Below, piece by piece: positions 55,604-64,000 of a stretch of 64,000 nt of DNA. Position 1 is the stretch's first letter. The number at the start of each line of letters is the position of its first letter. The position numbers and the translations under genes are program-made. The stretch comes from Roridomyces roridus (taxonomy: Eukaryota > Basidiomycota > Agaricomycetes > Agaricales > Mycenaceae), in NCBI GenBank assembly GCA_029378245.1, contig JARKIF010000034.1:496001-560000 (forward strand), written 5' to 3'. Under the pieces are notes generated by a model. The model was not told where the DNA came from. It did not search any database and saw nothing but the letters and a program-made list of their open reading frames with translations.

Positions 55604-58600
55604 TCATCCAACGCGCATCTTCTTTGTCGGCTGCACGCTCGCCTTCTCCCCATCCTTCCTCTTCTTACTCCCCCCAGCTGCCCCTTGCCCCCCTTGCGCC
55701 GCCTTCCAATTCCCAAACAGCGTCTGAAACCGTTCCCCAAAGGTCGTCGCAATGACCCCAACCTCCGACTCTGCCCCATTGAACAGCAGGGCATTGTCCA
55801 ACATGAGCTTGATATCCGCCTGAAACGCCTCGACCGTGTCGTACTTGTCGGTCTTGAGCTTCTCGCCGATCGTTTTCAAGTCCCGCGGCTCCTTGATCAC
55901 GTCAAAGTACGTGGGGATTCCGAGGACAACAGGGTTCACTGGTTCGAGGAATATCCAGGATCTGTGAAAAGAAAAAAAAAATCAGCACAAGGACAACAAC
56001 GACAAACAAACACGCACATTTGCTCCTGCCCAATGGTCTTCAGGATGCCCTGCAGCCCGCGCTTCTCATGCGCAGAAAGCTTGCGCTCCATCGCCTTGGG
56101 CCACTCCTTCTTGAATACCTTTTCGACCGCCTCGGCGCATTCCCACGGGAACGTAGCGGGAGGGTTGAACGTCCTGCAATTATTGAATACCAGGTCGACG
56201 TCCCGCTTGAAATCCTCCATCGTCTCGTAAACCTGCGCACTGAGATTTTGACTGATGGTCCCAAAGTCCATGGGATGCGCAATCTCTTCAAGGTATCTGA
56301 AGCACCGTGTCAGTTTCAAAATATGTTTTTACGAAGAGGGAGAGTTACGCACGTCGGACACCCATCTATCAGAGGGTCGACAGGTCGGAGGAATATCGCA
56401 CTCTCAGTAAGCTTCATCAACATCTGCAAAAGCTGTTTACACTTCTTCTCGTTGATAGGCATCTCCTGCGACACTGGCGCCGCCGCCGCCTTCCTCGGAC
56501 GAGTAGGAGCAGCGCTGGCCGCACGAACCTCCTTTTCCTTGCCTTTGACCGAAGGTATTCGAGGAATTTCCGATGGCGGTTCCGCAGGTGGCTTCGCCTT
56601 GAGCACGATCTTGGGAATAGTAGTAGAAGACGAAGAGGAGGAAGCGGTGGGTGGCGGTGGCGACGCTCGTCCTCTCTTGACCGGCTTCGCGAGCGCGAGG
56701 ATATCTTCTTCCTCCTCCTCTGATATATCCATCTTCTTTCGTTTACTCCCATTGGTAATCACCGAACGCTGACGGACTTTTTCGTGCTTGGACTTTTGCT
56801 CCTCTTCCAGCGCCAGGACCTCTTGGAGAATGTCATGTGATCCGTCGTCCACGTACGGAGGCGGCTCGTCTGGCGGCTCCTGCTCGATGACCAGCGGCTC
56901 GACTTTGGGTTTCCGCCGCGGTGGCTTTGCAACCTGCTCAGGCCCTGCTTCTTTGGGTTGCGGCGCTTTGAGCTTGATCGTTTGGCGGGATGTCGAAGGC
57001 GTAGGGTCGGGAGCACGGGACACCGGAGGAGCAGGAGGCGGAGGGGGTCTGCGAGAGGCCTCCTTGGCATGCGCAGCTTCCAAAGTCTTGTTGATGATGC
57101 TCCATTCTGTATCAAAGTTCAAGTCCAGTCCAAAGATGACGAACGGGAACACCAACGTTTCTCAAAGAACGTTTCCAAAGCCAATGTCTCATTGTGGGCG
57201 TATGTCCCAACGGGGTTGTACGCTTTCGCGTTGGACATCATGAGGCCGAAATCGGCTTGGAAAGCGAACCGGTCGGCGTACTTGCCCTGCTCCAGCTTGT
57301 GCGACATGGTGCCCAGATCAATCGGATCTTTGATGACGTCGAAATAGCTTGAGCAGTCATGTCAGTCTCGTACACCGTCAAGTGATCTTCAAGACTTACT
57401 TAGGTGCGTGATCTCGCAGAGGATCGACAGGATGCAGGAAAATCTTCGCGTGCTTGTTAGCCTGCAGCTTCTTCAACGCCGAACGCGTAGCCCGGAGGTC
57501 GTTGACAGACATCCCGGCAGCCTGAGCCCTGGGAGCAGCTCTAGGAGGAGCAGGCTTGGCCGTGGCATGGATTGCCACGCCGTTGGGCTTGGGCGGTTTG
57601 GCCTTGGGTTGCTGCTTGGCTTTTGGAGGTACCGCTGGCACCGCAAAAGTGACCGCTTTGGTTTGAGGCTCCGCACTGGCAATGCGTGGTGTGCGAGCTG
57701 CCGCGGGAGCACCGTTGGGTGTAGACGCGCGAGGTGTGGACGCGACCAGTTTGAGTTTGGGCACGTGATTGGGAATGACGGGACTGGGAGTCGGCCCAGC
57801 CAATCTCAATGGCCGCACCTTTGGAAGGGGTTGCGGCGGGGCTTCGATGGTCGGTGTGACTGGGATGTGTATCTTGACCGTCACCGTCGGCAGGGTCTCC
57901 TCCACGGGCTTGATCAGAAGATCTGCCATCTTCAAAAGACACCATCGAACTTGATGGTCCATGGAAGGGTCCAGCGCAAGCGGCATCATGAGTTCCCGGA
58001 AGATCTCATTCTTTCCGACTTCCTTGTCCTTCCGTAAAGCCTTGAGCATGCTTTCCAACTCGCTCTTCCTCGACTCTTTGTTCTTTTCGTTGACAGAACC
58101 ATCCTCTTCGATCAGCACTTCAGTTTCTTTCGAGTTGAGCGACTTCATCTCGCCCATCTGAACAAGGAGGGCCAAGCTCGTGGATGCACTGCGCGCGACA
58201 TGTCGCCGAATGATTCTCGAAGGGTCGTGTGCCATGACCGCAAGAACGTAGTGCATGATCGAAGGGGTGTACCACTTGGTCAGGAAGAGTCCGTCAAACG
58301 CTGCAATTCGGACTTGGGTATAATTTCCTTGCCTGAATAGTCGGTTAGTTGTTTGCTCACGTGTTTCGTGAACGCCACTTACCGTGTCAGGGGAAAGAAC
58401 GTCAGCGGCGCGCTCGGGATGAGATTGGAAACCATCAGGACGGTATAAAACTTGATGAATATGAGCCCTGCTGTCAAGAAGAGAAAGTAAAAAGATGATA
58501 CCTCAAGAGCAGCGATAGTGACATTGTTATGCGTCGAAGGAATGAGCCGGTCCATGGTTCGGTAACGATCGACTTCCGCTAAAGCCTGCTTGAGGAGATC

Positions 58601-61600
58601 GGCATCTTCCTCGTTGTACTCGGAGCGAACTTCGGATGGCAAAAGTTCTCCTCGTTCCGGGGGAGAGGTCGACACCGTAGCGTAGGCTGCGGAAGATATT
58701 ATGGTACAGATATAGTATCCATCGGCGTACTGGAACCTCGAGGTCAAGAGGTGCGAAGGAAGAAAAGAGAATAATGCTGACAGTGTTAGAAGTATTATCG
58801 TTATATCGCAGCTGGTCGATTAAGAATTTCCGGACCACGGACGGGGTTTTTCCATTCTCAAAGCGGATGCGCGAAATGGCGTTTATAAGGCTCTGCAATC
58901 ACGACAATCAGCGTCAAATAGGTAACAACAGATTGAAGAGCTGACCTTGCGAACAAAATACTCGGAAAGGTCAGAAAAATCGTTCGGTTTTGGAACATAA
59001 GTGTGGGCGAAGAGGTCTTGATTAGGGTTCTCGGGATCGTAACAGTAGCGAAGGAATAATTTGAAGAGATGAAATAAACCCAAGTATTTTAGCTTGGGTA
59101 TCGAGCACTGGAAACGGCGTCAAAGGATATCGGAATAATAGATGTGGACCATACATTCACAAGCGCCAACGCAGCTTCACAGCGAATGCGATAGAAATAA
59201 TTTGACACGAGCACCGTCTTGGTCAGGGTGCTTGATACGATCGCGGTAGGCTGCTGGGCCAGGGCGTGTAATGCCTGAGACGACAAGTGAGTAATAAGAA
59301 GACAACTGAACGGCTATGATATACCTCGAGTTGCGCGACGACATCCCGATCCCTTTGCAGTTGTGAGACCCACATAAAGTCAGGCTGCTCAAACTTGAGA
59401 GTGGCAATCCACTCAAAGTCGGCATCCATCCGAATCCATTCGTACGTGGCTCCGCTCATAGCGGTCTCGTCCTCCTCAGTCCAGTCCTCGACCTTCCAGT
59501 TATTCCGTTCGCTCTCCTTCTCCCAGATCTCGAGCCCAAAACCCATATCCACCATACCCATGGCTTCCGCAGCCTCGGTATCACCTTCGGCGGCCGCTTG
59601 AGCAGCAGCCTGCCTAGCCAAATACCGCTTGGTGTTCCTCCGCACGCGCTTGTACTTTGTGTTGAAGGGCACCTCGTAACGCTTGAACCCGGATTGAATA
59701 TCCAACACGTGTTCATACGGAGTACCATCGGCCTCGTGGATCCGCACCGTCATCTGGCCTTCGAAACAAGCCACAGGTTTGTACAGGACCATCGTGTGTT
59801 CAATCTTCTCGAGGGCGGTATACGCCGGACAATCTTGCCGCATAGTAATCTCCACCGCCATCTTCTTCCTGTTGAAACTGGCCGAGAAACCAAAGGACGG
59901 ACATCCGCTCCCGTAAATCCACTGGTCCGCAAAAGTCCGGGGATCGACGCCGCTGACCTTCCGACATGTCCGAAGGAACATATGGGTCGAAATGGTGTTG
60001 CTTTCGCCAGTCAACGCGGAGAGGAATATCTTGGGCAGGACACGTGACAGCCCGAGGGAAGTGCCACTTTTGCCTAACTTCCTATCCAGGATGTGCAGCA
60101 CAAGAGGAGCCTTCAAGTTGATGAAAGGCAACTCGTCTGGAGGCTCCAGTTTCGTCGGCTGGCAAATTGGAGGCATCAAACCCCGATCTCGTTCAGCCAC
60201 CCGTTGCATGTCCTTCTTCAACCGGAATCGGTACTCGTTATTCCCAAGGAGTTTCTTCATGAACAAACCCGTTATGTACAGCGCGAGTCCGTTGACCAGC
60301 CAAGTGTCGGACCAGGCTCTCGGCTGTATGTTGATCCCTACCCACTGGCAGGCCAGCGCGTGACAGAGGGCATGCCGTGTCTCGAGAGACTGCTCGATAG
60401 CATCCTCTCCATGCAGAAAATCATTACTGAAGATGGTCAACGTGGAGCTGTCGAATCGCTGGGTGGGCATTTCGTCGACAAATACGAGCTTGTAAGAGCC
60501 AAACGGATAGGAACCAAAGTCCGAGGCGTAGAAGCTCATCGCGGAGCGGAGGGAAACCGTCGACGTCGTGAGGAGGGATTCGTGCCCCGGGAGGCAGAAG
60601 GCGTACATGGGAGGCTGGGTGGAGGTACCGTCGTCGGCAATGTGATCCAGAGGTATGGAATACATATGGAAAGGGCCGGCTGCGAACGCAATGTGTTGCA
60701 CCGAGGTGAGAACGGCCTGCGAGAACAAGAAGATGGTCTTGTGCGAGCTATGAGGGTGTGCAACCTGTGGCGGATGAGTCAAAGCAGCTTGAGAAGTCAT
60801 AATAACGCACCTGCTCGACCAATTCCCCACTGCATACGACTAAAGTCGGACTTGCGTCGATGGGCTGATCCTCATCGAGGGGTATTTCCTCGAGATACCG
60901 CGGTACAACAAACTCGAACTCCCAAGTGCACTTTTCCCAGAGATTGTCAATGCAAGGAACCCAGCAACGCGCGGCGTCGGGAGAGGAAGGAGTCGTGTAA
61001 GCATGCGGAACACGCTGTTGCAAGCTATGAGCAACTCGGTACCCGCGCCGCAGAATGAACACGCACGTAAGGATATGACTCGGTCGCAGTGACGAATTGG
61101 AACCCATCCGCGGGATTTCGAAGGCTATATGCAATATGGATAGCTATTGGAGCGAATTCCGGGACAGCCTGCGCTTGCGGTGTAGCTCTGGAAGCCTGTG
61201 GTTCCGGAGTCGCCACTGGACTAGGCTGAGAATGAATGCCGCCGAAATGGCGCAAGAACGCACCTTCGCGAGTGACTGTGTTTCCCGAATACTTCAAAGC
61301 CACCTCCACCGGAATAGCAATCGACAACTCGCCCTCCTCACTCTCCTGCAAAGCCGAATACAACTTGCGCTTGAGCTCCGGATGACGGTGGCAGTCGAGC
61401 GGCTGGTCAGGAGCTCCGACGGAAATGTTGGAGAGAGGGTCGTGGTGGATGAATTCGGCCGGGAGGCTCGCCACAGTGACAGTGTGGATCGCTGAGCAAG
61501 AGTGGTGAATACGAAGGACCCGGAAGGGAGTTCTGCCTACTGCATTGACGAGAGTGGAGATGGATAGTCCTGAGCTCGCTGCTCGTCGGGACTATGGTGA

Positions 61601-61826
61601 TTTCGGTGTAGCCCTACGACGAAATGAGATGGGATACACAAGACAAGAATGGGGCGCGTCATACCCAGAAACACCCGGAGAAGTCAATCTCCAAAACGAC
61701 CTTTTGGTGACTAGTAGATAGCAGAGAGAAATGTCAGCCAAGAGCGTGTTGAACGACGAGAAATGGGACGTATATAGAGAAGCCACGACGTGTTTGTTCC
61801 CTCTGAGCGTTGGTTTTGCTGTCCAT
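55604..61826 (-). CDS. TAF2: TFIID subunit TAF2 with three C-terminal bromodomains
   Basis: A large multi-exon gene. The N-terminal part is M1-aminopeptidase-like. The zinc motif HExxH is replaced by HALCH (about 60,370) and the NEGFA motif by WLVNGLALY, so it is catalytically dead, as expected for TAF2. A helical region follows (57.9-59.3 kb), then a Pro/Ala/Lys linker with residues RPLRLAGPTPSPV. Three bromodomains come next: BD1 about 57,470-57,080 (NAKAYNP), BD2 about 56,410-56,030 (NCRTFNPP) and BD3 about 56,020-55,700 (NALLFNG). Each keeps the acetyl-lysine-binding Asn. The tail carries a KKRK stretch. TAF2 contacts the Initiator in core promoters, and bromodomains would add histone-acetyl binding. 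The first exon is uncertain: the conserved SHQKVVLEIDFSG exon begins at 61,710, and 61,826 is a possible ATG. Confidence 0.88.
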
Positions 61827-62002
61827 TGTGGCCTAGCAACGACCAGGCCACTTCTAACGCGTTGCTGCCGCGGAATGGAGAGTGTAATGGTGCAGAGGAC
61901 GGTTGGAGGTCAAGTTCACCACTGAGGGTGCATGAGGGCAGCCACAAAGTGATTCAAACACCGCCCTGATATAGAAATTTCCTGCTTCCTACCCTCATCT
62001 CG
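61827..62002. promoter_or_regulatory. Divergent promoter of TAF2 and LTV1
   Basis: About 180 bp separate the putative TAF2 start (minus) from the LTV1 start (plus). The two genes should share this bidirectional promoter. No TATA box stands out. Confidence 0.4.
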
Positions 62003-63711
62003 ATGCCTCCCAAATCCATCTTTCGTCGCCCCGGTGCTCAGCATTTCCAGCTGGTACATCGGTCCCAACGAGATCCTCTCATCCACGACCCGGACGCCAG
62101 TCCGCATGTATTAAAACCTGTCATCCGCGAAAATGAGAAGAAGGGGAAATCTCGTGCCGAGCTCGAGCAGATTCTGCCACAGTCTGCTCTTTCTACGAAT
62201 ACCGGAGAGGCCTCACTATATGGCGTGTACTATGACGACTCGGAATACGACTACATGCAACATCTTCGTCCGGTCGGCGTCCAGGAAGACGGAGTGGAGA
62301 GCGTCTTGATGGAAGCCGCCCCGAAAAAAGGCAAACCGAAAGGGATTGCTCTCAAAGACCTCCCTGACGGCGTCTTGCCCTCCACATCCGAGTTGCCCCG
62401 GACGTATGAATCTCAGCAAGCTATCCCTGCGAGCATCTCAGGTTTCCAACCTGATATGGACCCCCATTTGCGGCAGGTGCTGGATGCCCTGGAGGACGAC
62501 GCATTTGTGGAGGACAGTCTCGAGGATGATTTCTTTGGAGAGCTCGTAGCGGACGGTGAGCGGGGCAGCGATGACGAATTCGACTTCGAGTTTTCGGAGC
62601 ATGGAGTGGACGGGGCGGTCGAAGAGGAGGAATTGGATGAAGATGCGGGGTGGGAGGCCAGATTTGCGCAGTTCAAAAAGGTCAAGTCGGGCGCTGGGGC
62701 AGGAAGTGAAGACGGCTTCGCCAACTCCGAGGGTGGCGATACCATTGGGAGATTGCCTGAAATGTCTGTTATCGGTGGCAAGGGGAAGAAGCGCCGTAAG
62801 GGTACCAGTGATGCATCTGGGTACAGCATGAGCAGTTCTTCGATGTATCGCAACGAAGCTCTGCAAACGTTGGACGAGCGGTTTGATCAGGTATGTGCCA
62901 ATCATTACGCCGCGCTCTTCGTTGACGATTCACAGATGATACTAAAACAATACAACTCTGACGAGGAAGAGTCTGAGGAACTCTCTGAGGAGGATGACGA
63001 CGACGACGACGCGCCACAGCTCATAACATCACGAGAAGATTTCGAGTCCATGATGGACGAATTCTTAAACGACTATGAGATCCTGGGCCGCAAAATGAAG
63101 CAGAAACTCGAGGGTGATAGCGGAGCGGCCAAGTTGGACACCCTTCGTCGGGCCATGGGCCAGGATGAGCGAGTCCGACTGGAGAACGAAGGAGAGGACG
63201 AAGAGGGCGACGACATGCTGATGCCGCTGGACATTGACGACCGCCAAGACCGATGGGATTGTGAAACCATACTGAGTGAGCTCCCTCCATCCATCTGACA
63301 TTTCACTAAATGCAATACACAGCGACTTATTCCAACCTGGAGAACCATCCCCGCCTAATCCGCGCTCGGGATGTGAACGCGCCTAAAAAGGCGCCCGTAC
63401 CCAAGATCCACCTCGACCCCCGCACGGGTTTCCCCACGGTCACCGCTGTGGACCCGAAACCCAAGGGCCGGGTGTCCTTTGGCTCAGACTCTGACTCCGA
63501 GTCTTCCGATGAAGACCGACCTCGCGTTCAGACGATAAAGCGGGACAAGAATGAATCAAAGGAGGACAAGAAGGCGCGAAAAGCTGCTGTGAAGGAGGAG
63601 CGGCAAGTGCGGCGGGCGGATAAAAAGGCCACGAAAGAGATGTTCGGGGCCGAGTTGAAGACACAAAAGAGGACCGTAGAGAACAAGGAACGACGGCTGA
63701 AGAGCTTGTAG
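62003..63711 (+). CDS. LTV1: LTV1, small-subunit ribosome biogenesis factor
   Basis: Three exons are predicted: 62003-62890, 62936-63275 and 63323-63711. Signatures are the start MPPKSIFRRPGAQHFQLVHR, the YDDSEYDYMQHL motif, many acidic stretches (SDEEESEELSEEDDDDDDA), EFLNDYEILGRKM and the C-terminal Lys/Arg-rich coil (KDKKARKAAVKEERQVRR). LTV1 joins pre-40S particles and is released after phosphorylation by casein kinase I (Hrr25 in yeast), two copies of which lie in this window. The protein appears complete at about 538 aa. Both introns keep the frame. Confidence 0.9.
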
Positions 63712-63754
63712 AAATACATCGCATTATTAGATACACTAAAATGTGAGCGACGGC

Positions 63755-64000
63755 CTACTCCTCGTCCATCGCAACATCCTCCTCTAAATGTGACAATACA
63801 TCCATGGCCGCAGTCGCCTTCCTGATCACCTCTGCGTTGAGCGCCAGGTCCGGAAACGCCTGCTCGCCTCCATCCTTGGAAAGCAGTTGGGATAATGCCC
63901 AATTGAGATACCCCGTCTTGCCCATCTCCCATTGTCGTTTCCCGGCCTCGGTATGCCTGAGTTGCGAAATGGCAGCCGTCGTAGTGGGCTGGAGCTCAGG
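63755..64000 (-). CDS. 3' end of an unrecognised gene (partial)
   Basis: A minus-strand frame with TAG at 63755-63757 is open to the window edge (81 codons). It encodes residues QWEMGKTGYLNWALSQLLSK and an acidic end (HLEEDVAMDEE). The composition is protein-like and it runs convergent to LTV1 with 43 bp between the stops. I do not recognise the family with confidence. The start lies outside the window. Confidence 0.65.
   Translation of the reverse strand, partial: PELQPTTTAAISQLRHTEAGKRQWEMGKTGYLNWALSQLLSKDGGEQAFPDLALNAEVIRKATAAMDVLSHLEEDVAMDEE

Noticed and set aside
1..64000. rRNA and tRNA genes
   Set aside because: No stretch showed a convincing cloverleaf or rRNA core. The only B-box-like word (5859-5869) lacks a matching T-stem.

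Overview
This is a eukaryotic genomic window, almost certainly from a basidiomycete fungus. Genes are dense and interrupted by many introns of about 45-60 nt with GT-AG ends. The gene set (division 1 chitin synthase, NTE1, a TAF2 with C-terminal bromodomains, yeast-type casein kinase I, LTV1, a short APC15-like protein) is fungal, and the mobile elements (a gypsy-type gag-pro-pol and a DDE-type transposase relic) fit Agaricomycetes. A Rhizoctonia/Ceratobasidium-like source is my impression only; nothing here proves it.

1-17,000 is a transposon graveyard. On the minus strand lie an LTR candidate (3776-5042), a gag ORF (1737-3683), a protease ORF (409-1728) and the start of pol (1-403), which runs off the left edge. 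To the right is a broken second copy of about 1.64 kb of the TAF2 gene (5043-13981). It is interrupted by a hAT-like element (5194-7962) and a 4.5 kb TIR element (8878-13398) with a perfect 6-bp target duplication. That second element holds a decayed DDE transposase and two further nested TIR elements. An inverted relic of the 5' part of TAF2 follows on the plus strand (16260-16893). The ancestral intact sequence at 58,291-59,926 allows each insertion to be read out base by base.

17,000-33,200 is a compact housekeeping block entirely on the minus strand: Sulfotransfer_4-type protein, NTE1 lysophospholipase, isochorismatase-family hydrolase, pantothenate kinase, coatomer gamma subunit and chitin synthase.

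34,400-48,900 carries two casein kinase I paralogs (plus strand, 6 kb apart, with conserved 3' UTR), an unrecognised membrane protein between them, a stretch with duplicated exon-like units near 39.5 kb, a predicted 88-aa gene, and two neighbouring membrane-anchored-type protein kinases (minus strand). The left kinase has a 4-nt insertion that cuts off its membrane segment.

49,000-55,000 is an accessory cluster with four members (A-D) of an unrecognised small-protein family around an F-box-like gene and a basic-tailed orphan gene. 55,000-64,000 returns to core genes: APC15-like protein, full-length TAF2 with three bromodomains, LTV1, and the 3' end of an unrecognised gene at the right edge.

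Exon coordinates are my own splice predictions from the sequence. Homology calls rest on remembered family motifs, since no search was run.
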